DNA of 64,000 nt from SZUA-38 sp965212525 (GTDB taxonomy: Bacteria > Pseudomonadota > Gammaproteobacteria > Xanthomonadales > SZUA-38): positions 124,001 to 188,000 of the forward strand of contig CBDBVC010000043.1 of the NCBI GenBank assembly GCA_965212525.1. The letters are read 5' to 3'. Shown here one piece after another: positions 19,399-29,319 of the stretch. Position 1 is the stretch's first letter, and the number at the start of each line of letters is the position of its first letter. Below the pieces are notes generated by a model, which was not told where the DNA came from, searched no databases, and saw only the letters and a program-made list of their open reading frames with translations. The position numbers were made by a program, and so were the translations under genes.

Positions 19399-20471
19399 TT
19401 ACTGACCGGGTACGGGTGTGGTGATCTGTTGCTGGTCGCCATAGAAGAAACTCACCAGTGCATAGCGTACGCCCAGGCTGACAGGATCTACCTGATGGGC
19501 CAGGTTGCAGGAAAACAGCACTGCCGTTCCTGCCTCAGTGGCATAGCGCTGCTGTGAGTATTCCGGGAAGGAAAGTCCGCCACCGGTGTATTCGGTGGTG
19601 TTCAGGTTGACTGTCATGGCGAAGCGTCTGTGTTGCGTATCACTGCCGTCATTGTCCCGGTGTACCCGAAAATAACCCTCCTCACCAGCGTCGTATGCCA
19701 CGATCTTCATGCCTTCGTATCGGGTGACGTCAAACCAGCTGAACCAGCGAATCTCGGGCAGTACACGACGTGCGATTGTGGCTTCGAGCCGACTCATGAT
19801 ATCGCCGGGCTGCAGCCGGTGTTCGCGTCTGATCTTGACTGAGCTGTCCGGTGCATAGGTCAGGTCGTCTCCGCTCTGGGTCAGTATGCCGCTGGCTTCA
19901 TTGTCTGTCTGATACAGCTCGATCAGCTCGTTGCACATGGCCTCGTCCAGCACATTGGGAACGATCAGAATCGGTGCCTGGCATTGCACTGAGAGCGGGT
20001 CTGTTGCAGCATCATCGGCATCCGGACTCTGGACGCGTCTGATGGCGGATTCGATTTTGCCGTCTTGATTGATTGAATGAATGCCGCGTTCGATCACATG
20101 CATGTTGCGGTCGGTCACCAGCACCAGTGCCGATGCACTGATCCGGCTGAGTCTGGCGTTTTCAGACCCTGCTCATGACACAGGTATGCCATGTACTGCC
20201 CGTCGTCAACAATGATCTGGTCTGGGTTCAGTGGCAAGTCATGATCTGATGAACCCTGATCGACAATCAGTAGCGTGTGTTCGGACGATGTCCGTGTCTG
20301 ATCAATCAGATGTGTCAGCAGCTGAAGCTGGGCTGCCGGATCTGCCCTGCCTGGCAGAACCACAAGCGTCATGGTACTGGCGCAATATTGCTTGTAGAGG
20401 GTGATGAGCTGTCCCGAACGGGTGGGTCGGGTGAAGTCTGCAATCCGGTCGCCGGTTGTTATTGGAGCCAT
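19399..20471 (-). pseudogene. Redoxin domain fused to 2OG-Fe(II) oxygenase, frameshifted
   Basis: The N-terminal frame (start ATG 20471, MAPITTGDRIADFTRP...) encodes a peroxiredoxin/redoxin-like domain. The C-terminal frame encodes a prolyl-4-hydroxylase-type dioxygenase. The oxygenase has the HxD pair in FRVHRDNDG, the distal His in CNLAHQVDPV and the 2OG-binding Arg in GVRYALVSFFYG, with LSFPEY before it. Adding one base at the A-run (TTTT on plus, 20159-20162) gives continuous QGLKNARLSRISASALVLVTDRN. This redoxin plus P4Hc layout occurs in other proteobacterial proteins, supporting a single ancestral gene of about 357 residues. It is divergent from the phospholipase D gene. Confidence 0.8.
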
Positions 20472-20520
20472 AACACGATTTAATACAATCCGTTCAGTCA
20501 GCAGATTCTTTACATGATTT

Positions 20521-22592
20521 ATGCGCGCATTACCAGTCTGTAATCCATTCAGGATACCGTCCTGTCTCCGCTGTGCCGGACTGCTTGCCGTTTTACTGCT
20601 GTCTGGCTGCGGTTCGCCCGGCCTGATCAAGCACGACAGCCGTCTGACCGAACTGAGAAATGAGGAACCAAAAGCGGCCTGGCTAGACGACGGCCTGCTG
20701 ATCGTCAGGTATAAGGCCGACAAGGATGATTCCTATGCCGGCGCGCGCTGGCTTGCCGGTGAATTACCACGCCTGACCTACACCCACACCTACAGCCGAC
20801 TCGAGTTTCTAGGTGAGGAGCTGCCACAGGAACTGGCCGATACAACAGGGCTGAGTCGTGTCTCGGTGCAGACGTCCAATACCTGGCTAGCCCTGCTCAG
20901 GCGGCTGGTTGATGATCTGGTGCCTGCCGAGCCCGGCATTGGGGTTGCCCTGCATATCCGCAATGACGAACAGGTGATCTATCGCGATGAAGCAGGGAAT
21001 CTGGCACGTTCGCGATTCGGTGAACAACCGGATTCGGTGACAATCAGCAACAGTTTCGATCTGGACAGTTTTCTGGAGTACATCGCCACATCGATGGAAG
21101 TTCATGTTGCCAAGATGGGTATCGAAGGACGCCAGCTGCTGTTCCAGACCAACTCGCTGAACCGTGCCACGGCCGACCTCATTCTACTGGACCGGACCGT
21201 CTGGATGTGGTTGCCATCACGATTCCCATTGGTGATGAAAACACGGCATCACGCTCCATCATCGGATTATCCGTGGACAGCTTCAATACACTGGTGATCC
21301 GCGGGCATGTGTTTGCCTTCATCAAGAATCCGGTCACCTCAGTGACGCGTCTGGTCAACTTTGCACTGACCACCACCTACAATCTGGTCAATCTCAGGGC
21401 CGGCGGCTATTCACGTGACCTGCCCGAGGCCGGCACACAGCCTCCCATGAACATGCGCATCTGGGAAGAGACGCTGGATGAACTGGTGAGCGAAAAACCC
21501 ATCCCGGCCAGGCTGACTTTCCTGATCGGCGGACAGGCCTATTTTTCCGATCTGATCAACAGTTTCAATCTGGCTCGTAACCGGATCGACATACGTGTCT
21601 ACATCTTCGATACCGATGATTATGCGGTCACGATCGCCAATCAGCTCAAGGCGCTGTCGAAGAAACTGAAAATCAAGATTCTGGTGGATGATCTGGGAAC
21701 GCTGACGGCGGGGCTGCTGCCACCAGCGACCCCGATGCCGTCCGATTTTCTGCCGCCGGCATCGATTGTCAGTTACCTCAAGAAGGATTCAAAGCTCAAG
21801 GTAAGGCGGGCGGCCAACACCTGGCTCACTTCCGATCACACCAAGACACTGGTGGTCGACAACGAGATCGCCTACATCGGTGGTATGAACATCGGCAGGG
21901 AATACCGTTATGAGTGGCATGACATGATGGTCAAGCTGGAAGGACCGGTTGTTGAGCAGATTCGCGGTGATTTCTCGCGAGCCTGGGGTCATGCCGGAAT
22001 TGGCGGTGATCTTGACTACCTGTGGCGCACCATTCGCTATTCACGGGACATCAAGGCAGAACCAGAACCGGGTCAGATCATGGTCAGGCCACTGTATACC
22101 CGCACGGGAACCCTCGAGATCTTCAATGCTCAGCGCGCCGCCATCAAGCGTGCTCGAAATCACATCTACATCCAGAATGCCTACCTGTCGGACAATACCA
22201 TCCTGCGTGGGCTGATCGCAGCCAGAAAGCGAGGCGTCGATGTCAGGGTGATCATCCCCGGTGACAATGATTCAGGCATCATGGCGGCCAGTAATGCAGT
22301 CACGGCCAATGTGCTGATCGCCCATGGTGTCCGGGTGTATCGCTATCCGAAAATGACCCATATCAAGGCAGCCATCTATGACGGTTGGGCCTGCGTCGGA
22401 TCAGCCAATTTCGACAAGCTGAGTTTCTTCGTCAACCAGGAAATGAATATCGGCATTTCCGATCCGGACACTGTCGATTACCTTCGCAGGGAATTGTTCG
22501 AAAAGGATTTTGCAATTTCCAGCGAACTGCTGGAACCAATCACGGCTGAATGGACCGATTATCTGTCGGAGATCTTTGCCGACCAGCTCTAG
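20521..22592 (+). pseudogene. Phospholipase D family lipoprotein, frameshifted
   Basis: The first frame starts at ATG 20521 with a lipoprotein signal (lipobox LLSGC) and runs to about 21192. The second frame carries the two PLD catalytic motifs, HTKTLVVD (near 21840) and HIKAAIYD (near 22365) with GSANFD. Inserting one base near 21190-21197 links ADLILLD to DRLDVVAITIPIGDENTA. The whole is a roughly 690-residue surface or periplasmic phosphatidyltransferase/phospholipase of the cardiolipin synthase/PLD superfamily. A GTG at 21207 could restart the catalytic half without a signal peptide. It converges on the ThrE-like gene. Confidence 0.82.
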
Positions 22593-22609
22593 TGATTCTG
22601 TCTGTCTGG

Positions 22610-23845
22610 TCAGAGTGATCGTCTGGGTTGCACCAGCGTGTTGCCCAGCAGCAGCCCGCCAACCAGAGAAGCCAGTACCGTGGCGACCCCCACGGCAGCC
22701 TGCAATCCGGCCTCCATGTCATGTGAGAACAGCAGTGTCAGAGAGCGGTATCCCAGGCTGCCTGGAACAAGCAGGATAATGCCCGGCAGACGCATGATCA
22801 CGGCAGGTCTTGCCGTCACACGGCTGAAAAGATTCGATGCCGAAGCAACCATCAGCGCGGCAATGAAGATGCCGACATCCGGGCTGATCAGCAGGCTGCA
22901 ATAGCGGTTGATGGCGAAGGTGGCGACGGCAGTCAGGATCACGGCAATGATGTCCTTGTGCAACACCTCGAACAGGATGGCAAATGACACGCCTGCAATG
23001 AGTACGGAGCACCAGATAAACCATTCCGGTGCTGTGGGTTGATCACCCGGTGTGGTATCGAACCCGAGCAGCGTCATCAGTTGAGTTGCCAGCACCACGC
23101 CCAGTGCCAGCTTGATGAGCACCACACTGGCACCGGCAAAGCGAGAGGTTCCGGATGACAGGTGACCGGTGGCCAGTTCAGTGATGGCGACTGTCAGGTT
23201 CAGGCCCGGCATCAGGATGATCAGTGCACCGATGACGATATGTGGCACCTGTGAGCCACCCAGCAGATGGGACAGCAGGTAGGCCAGTGTGGTCACTGCT
23301 GCGGCAATGATTGGTTCGAAACTGCCGATCTGCTGCAGGTGTTGACCCCAGCGCATGGTCATCATTCCGGTGAATGCACCCAGTAATGCCGCGATGGCAA
23401 TATCTATCCAGCTACTGTTCAGCATGGCCGAGACCGCCATTCCCGTGGCGGCCCATGACAGCAGATGGGCAGGGAAACTGAAACCGGATGGCCGGCTGGC
23501 CACGTTCTTGAGGCGCTTTACACCATCGCTCACGGTCAGCAGGCCATTGGCGACCTGTCCCGAAATTTCGTCGACATCGGTCAAACGGCCGACGTCGATA
23601 TCTCCCGGCGATACCCTGATCAACTGTGCCGGTAACACCAGTTCATCCTCGTCCTGCTCAAAGCCACTGAAGGTGAGAAAGATGCTGGTAGGATTGGAAA
23701 ATACCGAGCACCGTATACCCAGTTCCTCGGCCACGGAACTCACGGCCGTTTCAAGCCGGTGGGCTCCGGCACCGTATTCATGCAGTCGGCGCGCCATCAG
23801 CTTGATGAATCGGGCTTCGACCGGTAACTGGACAGAATTGATCAT
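22610..23845 (-). CDS. ThrE-family threonine/serine exporter-like protein
   Basis: The 411-residue protein combines the soluble-plus-membrane ThrE domain (MARRLHEYGAGAHRLE..., LNSSWIDIAIAALLGAFTGMM, IVIGALIILMPGLNLTVAITELATGHLSSGTSR) with the C-terminal ThrB/ThrE_2 half (LLGNTLVQPRR at the end). About ten membrane segments are visible. Corynebacterial ThrE exports threonine and serine, but the substrate here is not proven. The gene ends 18 nt from the convergent PLD gene and has its own roughly 130-nt upstream region. Confidence 0.9.
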   Translation of the reverse strand: MINSVQLPVEARFIKLMARRLHEYGAGAHRLETAVSSVAEELGIRCSVFSNPTSIFLTFSGFEQDEDELVLPAQLIRVSPGDIDVGRLTDVDEISGQVANGLLTVSDGVKRLKNVASRPSGFSFPAHLLSWAATGMAVSAMLNSSWIDIAIAALLGAFTGMMTMRWGQHLQQIGSFEPIIAAAVTTLAYLLSHLLGGSQVPHIVIGALIILMPGLNLTVAITELATGHLSSGTSRFAGASVVLIKLALGVVLATQLMTLLGFDTTPGDQPTAPEWFIWCSVLIAGVSFAILFEVLHKDIIAVILTAVATFAINRYCSLLISPDVGIFIAALMVASASNLFSRVTARPAVIMRLPGIILLVPGSLGYRSLTLLFSHDMEAGLQAAVGVATVLASLVGGLLLGNTLVQPRRSL

Positions 23846-23975
23846 GGAAGCATTACGAATGGATGAAAGTAACCGGCAGTATTCTATCCTGAACAGGCAT
23901 CATTTTTGCACCCGATGCTTCGACTTTGAGGTTCTAAGGTCATGCAGGAGTGGCATGAGGTGTAACGAGTGTGAG

Positions 23976-24644
23976 TCAGACTGTGGCCCACATCCGGTAC
24001 AGGTTAGCTTTGGCCGCCTCGAGTTCCATCAGACTTTCGGCGGACATTGTTCGGTGCTCGCTGTTGATCACATTCTGCAGCCTGACCAGAGTTTCGCGGT
24101 GAGAGGCATCCGGTATGTAGGATTGCATCCAGCTGATGGCCACCAGTCGTTCACCAGCGGTCACCGGCCTGACCTCGTGAACCGTGGTTGAGGCATAGAC
24201 AAGCGCGTGGCCGGCAGGGCATTTGAACTCACAGGTATGATCGCCCAGATGGATCACCAGTTCGCCACCCTCGTAATCTTCGGGCTCCGAGATGAAAACG
24301 GTGCATGAAAGGTCCGAACGCATGGGTGAGGGCTGGGAGGGGAACAGCGGGGCATCGACATGCCGGCCGTATTTCATGCCGGGCTGATATTTTGACAGAG
24401 TCGGTCTGGCCAGGATCTTCGGGAAGGCAAATTCCTGTAGCGCAACCGATCTGAACAGTGCAGCCCTTACCAGCAGGCCGGGTTCCTGTGTTTCCGGATC
24501 ATTCTGGTCGATCTGCAGATTGTTCTTGGAGCGGATGCCCCGATTGGTGGCAGTGCCATCGATGAACTGCAGGGATGACGCAAGTTCTCGCATCCGGGTC
24601 AATTCACGGGCGTTGAGTACATCCGGGCTATCCAGAAATAGCAT
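23976..24644 (-). CDS. PiuC/YbiX-type Fe(II)/2-oxoglutarate hydroxylase (PKHD type)
   Basis: The 222-residue product has the double-stranded beta-helix dioxygenase signature. The HxD is in YGRHVDAPLF, the third ligand His in TTVHEVRPVTAGERLVAISW, and the 2OG-binding Arg in GERLVAIS. LSKYQPGMKYGRHVD and DLSCTVFISEPEDYEGGEL are typical of PiuC, a protein often linked to iron-siderophore uptake. No TonB receptor is present nearby, so that role is only inferred from the family. It lies 22 nt downstream of the ankyrin gene on the same strand and could share its transcript. Confidence 0.9.
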   Translation of the reverse strand: MLFLDSPDVLNARELTRMRELASSLQFIDGTATNRGIRSKNNLQIDQNDPETQEPGLLVRAALFRSVALQEFAFPKILARPTLSKYQPGMKYGRHVDAPLFPSQPSPMRSDLSCTVFISEPEDYEGGELVIHLGDHTCEFKCPAGHALVYASTTVHEVRPVTAGERLVAISWMQSYIPDASHRETLVRLQNVINSEHRTMSAESLMELEAAKANLYRMWATV

Positions 24645-24666
24645 GTGGCGGTGTCCCTGGTTTCAG

Positions 24667-27600
24667 TCAGTCGATGAACAACGAGACAAGCTGGTCATCG
24701 TTCTTGTCCATGGCCAGATCACAGGCCGAGAGTCCATTGATATCCCTGAGGCGTTTGTTTGCGCCAGCAGTAATCAGAATCTTTGCAGGCTTGTGAAAAC
24801 CGTGCGCTGCAGCCGCATGCAGTGCAGACCACCCGGTCAGATCCTGTGCATCCAGTTGCGCACCGCCCCTGATCAGGGTTTTTGTCAGTTCCTCAAGCTC
24901 GGGCTTGGCTGTGGTCATCTTGCTGTCAGCGCGAACCCCAAGCAGCATCATCAGGGCAGTCTGACCTTCATCGTTGATGGCATCTGCCATGGCACCGTGG
25001 TCCATCAGGCATTGAAACACTGCCATGCCCTGATCCTGGCTGACACTGAAGATGCCGTTCTGTGCCGCGGCCATCAGCGCAGTTCCGCCACTCTGGTCGG
25101 TTTCATTAGGGTCAGCGCCCTTGTCGAGCAGCAGGCCGACCAGTTTCACGTTCCAGCGAGCAGCGGCCAGCATCAGTGGTGTAATGCCATTGGCCTGTTT
25201 CTGATCAACCGGAACCTTGGCATCGGTCAGTGTTCGCACCACTTCGATATGGTTGCCTAGCACGGCGGCGGCCAGTGCCGTGGTGCCGCCACGGGTAACC
25301 TGTCGGGTATTGGCACCTGCAGCCAGCAGCGCGTTGACAACAGCGACATGGCCCTTTCCACTGGCATGGATCAATGCGCTGACATCATCCGGGTCAGTGA
25401 TGTTGATATCATCGCCACGAGCAATCAGTCGCTTGACTCGGCCGAGATTGCCATTGGCAGCCGCAGTAATGATGTCGACCGGCCTGTCCTGTACAGCCTT
25501 GTTGAGGCTGGATGGGTCCATGCGAGCCATCATCAGCAGGCGTGAGATGCTGCGATCATCCAGGTTCATGGCAGCGCTCATGGCGGATTCGTCGTCATCA
25601 TTGACCAGCAGGGGATCAGCACCAGCCTTGATCAGCTGCCTGACGATGACACTGCGGTGCGGATTATCGCTGTTAACGGCGTGTAACAGCGCAGTGCTGC
25701 CTTCACCGTCCCGCTGGTTCGGGTCGAGCCCGAGTTCCAGTAAAGTCTTGACGTAACTCTTGCTGCGGTAGAGGACCGCCCAGTGAAGCGCATTTCTTCC
25801 GTCCTCACCGGTCGCACGTGCATCTGAGCCATATTCGATCAGCGTTTTCAGCAGCTCGGTCTTGCGTTCTTCTGCAACACTGTCGTGAGCATCGCTCGGT
25901 GACACTTCATGCTGGTGGTCGGTCAGTCCCGAGAGCCACACCAGCTGTTCGCCGCCCTTGTCGATTCTGGCGCCATGCTTGATCAGTGCCTCAATCACCT
26001 GCGGGTCCGGAGTCGCCTGTTGCAGCGTGGCATCCAGCAGTAAGAGGCCATTCGCGCACTGGGCATTGGCATCAAGGCCATTGTCGAGCAGCCAGACAGG
26101 AGACAGCAGGCATCCCTTTGCCAGTGCATGAAGGAACACCGAACTCATCCACCAGTCGGGAACTTCAGTTGTGCTGAGCAGGATGGTGCCCATCAGGTCT
26201 GTATTTTCCTCACTGGCAGCGTCGATCAGTGACTGATAGGCAATCGAGTCAGCAGAAAGGTCTGTCTGTGTGGCAGTCTCATCCACCTGTTCGTTCCGTT
26301 GTGCTGTCTCAGGTTTCAGATCGGTGACTGCATCGACCGGTTCAGCGGCCCAGGCAGAATCATCATTGAGATCCTGCATCACGGCATCGAGATCGATCAC
26401 CGAGTCGAGCTGCAGGGTTTCATCCAGTGATTCCAGCGATTCGGACAGTGCTTCGATCTCGTGCAGGGTATCCTTGTCAGTTGTTGCCGAGGTGGATTCC
26501 GATTCCAGAATCTTGCCGGGAACAGGGATGTTTTCGGGTTCGAGCTGGAAGCTGTCGTCATCAACAACTGCATTGACGGGTGCGGGGTCAGTCTGCACGG
26601 ATTCAGCTGCACTGCTGACGGGTTTGGCTGATTCAAGCTGAGTTCTGCTGCGTTTCTTGAACTGACGTTCTGCCCATTCGCGATCATCATCATTGACCAG
26701 CTCGGACATATCGATGATGACATGCTGCTCATCGATGATGATGTCATCGGGCATCAGGTTGTATTCGTCGTTGGATGCCGATGCTGCCACTGTCGTGCTG
26801 GCTGGTTGAGCAGGCGTAACCGGCTGGCTCGGTGGCGTGACTGCGCCAACGCCACTGGGCGTCGTGGCTTCATCGATGATGTCAGAAACTGGAGCAGTAC
26901 CAGGTGCAGAGACGGGACTGCTGATGCGTTTGCTCTTGAGCAGCCCGATTTCATTCTGTGCCCAACTCATGTCTTCCGGTGCTTCGAGTTCCGTGAAATC
27001 GATGATATTTTCGTCATCATCGCTGCTTTCCTGCACCTGTGCTACCTGTGGCGGCTCTTCCTGTGCTTCCACGCCGAGTGCTCGGGCGATGTCCGGCCTC
27101 TGAGTCTCCAGTGCCATTTCTGCAGCGTCCTTGCCCTGCTTGTTCTGCGCCTGTGGGTTTGCGCCCATGGTCAGCAGTAGACGAATTGTTTCCGGATCTG
27201 CACGCTTGGATGAGACGGCGATCAACAGAACGGTACGTCCCAGCTTGTCCTTGAATTCTGTCTTCGGATTCCAGAAAACGAAACGTTCTATCACATTATT
27301 GGCACCGGATCTGGCCGCGTCCATCAGCGCCGAATTGTTCAGATTATCCAGGTCATTGATGTTGGCGCCTGCCTTGAGCAGGGTCTCGGCAATCACTGCA
27401 TTGCCCTGCATGGCCGCGTTCATCAGCGCTGTGCGTCCGAGTTTGGCCGTGATGTTGGCTCCGGCTCCGGCAGTGATCAGCATGTCGACTCCGGTGACAT
27501 CATCGTCCGGTGTCGATGCCGCTGTGATCAGCGGCGGGACACCCTTTTTGGTGTTCACACTGGCGCCGGCGTCGATCAGCTGCTTGCAGATATTCCATTT

Positions 27601-28737
27601 GCCGATCCTGCAGGACAGGGCCAGCGGTGAGAGTTCCTCGTTGTTGATCAGGTTCGTGTCTGCGCTATTGCTCAGCAATCTTGCCGTCGCGGCCTCATCA
27701 TCGTTTTTACAGGCATGGTGTAATGCAGACATGGCATCGGCATCACACAGGTTGATGTCGGCCTGGTGATCAAGCAACAGGTCGATCGCCTTGAGCCGGT
27801 CACCGTGTCTGCTGTTGATGATTTCAATCAGTGCAACACGGCCATCGATGACTTCGTTGAAATCACAACCGGTGTCAGCTGCCGATTGCAGCTGTGACAG
27901 GTCACACTGCTTTGCTGCAGTCATGAATGACGATTGCTGTTCGCTGACTTGTGTCATGATCTCCCCACTGCCTTCCAATTCAAGGCCTGTCTCGACCGCT
28001 GGTTCTGTACTGGACTCAACCGGCCTGCCTGGTTGCTGTTCCTGTTGTGTGGCAACAGAACTCAGGCGTCGATCAACCACCCGAAACACGTACAGTGATG
28101 CACCCGGCGCCAATATTATCAGATATACAGCAACCGTGGCGATCCTGACCACAGATGAGTTGCCGGATTCGCCAAACGGTATCAAGTGTATGACAAATGG
28201 CATCGCTGTCAGCGCCAGTATCAGGGTCAGTGGTACGATGCCCTGCATCAGGGTTGATCTGTTCTTGCGGGTCAGGTCAAGCGCTATCCTGCAGCCTCGA
28301 CCCAGCATGATCCATGCAGGAACGCGCATCTGCTGGTCGTACTTGAATGCGATCATGGCAGAGGCAGGAGCAGGCCAGAATCTGAGCAGTACGACGGCGG
28401 CTGAAAGGATGGTGACGCTACTGAAAACAAGGACTGAAATTGATCCATCGCGCATGATCAGCATCACCGGGGAGATGACCAGTACTGTCAGAAACAACAG
28501 GTAACACAGCTGAAAGGCTATCTGCGTAAAGGCCATGCGAGGTGTGCTTTTCCAGGCGATTGCACGCCCGGTGGGGTGACACATTTGTACTGCCAGCATA
28601 AAAAGCGCATGATTCAGCAGCAGAATGGTCACCGATGCGTAGGCGGGCAACATCAGGGCAGCGAAGCCAATCAGAACCGGCACCAGGAACAAGCCAGGTG
28701 AACGTGTCATGCTGGTGTTTTGTGACCGATCATGCAT
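24667..28737 (-). CDS. Giant membrane-anchored ankyrin-repeat protein
   Basis: The 1356-residue protein starts with about 220 residues of hydrophobic segments (LFLVPVLIGFAALMLP, ALFMLAVQM, LLFLTVLVISPVMLIM and others). A first ankyrin block covers about residues 270-540 (DLLLDHQADINLCDADAMSALHHAC-type repeats). An acidic, Pro/Ser-rich linker covers about 550-880, and a second ankyrin block runs to the C-terminus. The linker has three copies of a short motif, an (I/V)ID-x3-(L/V) core ending in D-x-x-WA. Ankyrin repeats are protein-binding scaffolds; the large cytoplasmic or periplasmic face here suggests a membrane-tethered hub. No enzyme domain is seen, and the ligand is unknown. Confidence 0.9.
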   Translation of the reverse strand: MHDRSQNTSMTRSPGLFLVPVLIGFAALMLPAYASVTILLLNHALFMLAVQMCHPTGRAIAWKSTPRMAFTQIAFQLCYLLFLTVLVISPVMLIMRDGSISVLVFSSVTILSAAVVLLRFWPAPASAMIAFKYDQQMRVPAWIMLGRGCRIALDLTRKNRSTLMQGIVPLTLILALTAMPFVIHLIPFGESGNSSVVRIATVAVYLIILAPGASLYVFRVVDRRLSSVATQQEQQPGRPVESSTEPAVETGLELEGSGEIMTQVSEQQSSFMTAAKQCDLSQLQSAADTGCDFNEVIDGRVALIEIINSRHGDRLKAIDLLLDHQADINLCDADAMSALHHACKNDDEAATARLLSNSADTNLINNEELSPLALSCRIGKWNICKQLIDAGASVNTKKGVPPLITAASTPDDDVTGVDMLITAGAGANITAKLGRTALMNAAMQGNAVIAETLLKAGANINDLDNLNNSALMDAARSGANNVIERFVFWNPKTEFKDKLGRTVLLIAVSSKRADPETIRLLLTMGANPQAQNKQGKDAAEMALETQRPDIARALGVEAQEEPPQVAQVQESSDDDENIIDFTELEAPEDMSWAQNEIGLLKSKRISSPVSAPGTAPVSDIIDEATTPSGVGAVTPPSQPVTPAQPASTTVAASASNDEYNLMPDDIIIDEQHVIIDMSELVNDDDREWAERQFKKRSRTQLESAKPVSSAAESVQTDPAPVNAVVDDDSFQLEPENIPVPGKILESESTSATTDKDTLHEIEALSESLESLDETLQLDSVIDLDAVMQDLNDDSAWAAEPVDAVTDLKPETAQRNEQVDETATQTDLSADSIAYQSLIDAASEENTDLMGTILLSTTEVPDWWMSSVFLHALAKGCLLSPVWLLDNGLDANAQCANGLLLLDATLQQATPDPQVIEALIKHGARIDKGGEQLVWLSGLTDHQHEVSPSDAHDSVAEERKTELLKTLIEYGSDARATGEDGRNALHWAVLYRSKSYVKTLLELGLDPNQRDGEGSTALLHAVNSDNPHRSVIVRQLIKAGADPLLVNDDDESAMSAAMNLDDRSISRLLMMARMDPSSLNKAVQDRPVDIITAAANGNLGRVKRLIARGDDINITDPDDVSALIHASGKGHVAVVNALLAAGANTRQVTRGGTTALAAAVLGNHIEVVRTLTDAKVPVDQKQANGITPLMLAAARWNVKLVGLLLDKGADPNETDQSGGTALMAAAQNGIFSVSQDQGMAVFQCLMDHGAMADAINDEGQTALMMLLGVRADSKMTTAKPELEELTKTLIRGGAQLDAQDLTGWSALHAAAAHGFHKPAKILITAGANKRLRDINGLSACDLAMDKNDDQLVSLFID

Positions 28738-28841
28738 CGTTGGCCAGTAGTCAGAATTCTGTTCTTGATAGTTTAGCTGATGAAAGTAGAGAAAATCATT
28801 GATTTTTTTTAGAAACTTACTGATTTACAGGTGTTTTTTAC

Positions 28842-29318
28842 ATGAATGAAGCCAATTCCGGAAAATCGGCAGAATCGTCGCAGAGTCAGCGCACGTCAGC
28901 GCCTGAAGGTGGCACTGAGAGTCGCTGGTTGCTGATCAGGGACCTGACCCAGTTCCAGATGAAACTGATCGTTGATGGTATCCGTGATCTGGTACTTGTT
29001 CCTGTCAGTCTGATCGCGGGACTGGCCGGGCTGGTGTTGCGCTTTGACAATCCGGCCATCTATTACAATCGTGTCCTTAAACTGGGCAGACGCAGCGAAC
29101 GATGGATAAACCTGTTCGGGCAGAGTCGTCAGTTCAGGCACGAACACAGCATCGATCAGTTGTTTAACCAGCTTGAGGAGAAACTGAAAAAACAGCACGC
29201 GTCGGGAGGACTGACCAGCAGTGCCAAGAAAACAGTGGACCAGTCATTGACAGCACTGAATTCGGTGGTCTCGAAAATTACACCTGGCGAGCGTCGGGAA
29301 TCTGAATCGTCTGACTGA
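28842..29318 (+). CDS. Hypothetical membrane-associated protein
   Basis: I do not recognise a named family. The 158-residue product has a polar Ser/Gln-rich N-terminus. One amphipathic/hydrophobic stretch follows (LTQFQMKLIVDGIRDLVL then VPVSLIAGLAGLVL). The C-terminal half is charged and helical with possible coiled-coil character (LFNQLEEKLKKQ). The ATG at 28842 is the only reasonable start. The gene diverges from the ankyrin gene across a 104-nt AT-rich region, and its end meets the convergent EAL gene after one base. Codon use looks like its neighbours, so it is likely a real gene. Confidence 0.75.
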   Translation: MNEANSGKSAESSQSQRTSAPEGGTESRWLLIRDLTQFQMKLIVDGIRDLVLVPVSLIAGLAGLVLRFDNPAIYYNRVLKLGRRSERWINLFGQSRQFRHEHSIDQLFNQLEEKLKKQHASGGLTSSAKKTVDQSLTALNSVVSKITPGERRESESSD

Positions 29319-29319
29319 C

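Noticed and set aside
20155..20165. Programmed -1 frameshift in the redoxin-oxygenase gene
   Set aside because: The four-A run is not a canonical slippery heptamer in the needed frame, no stimulatory structure is obvious, and four nearby genes carry similar lesions.
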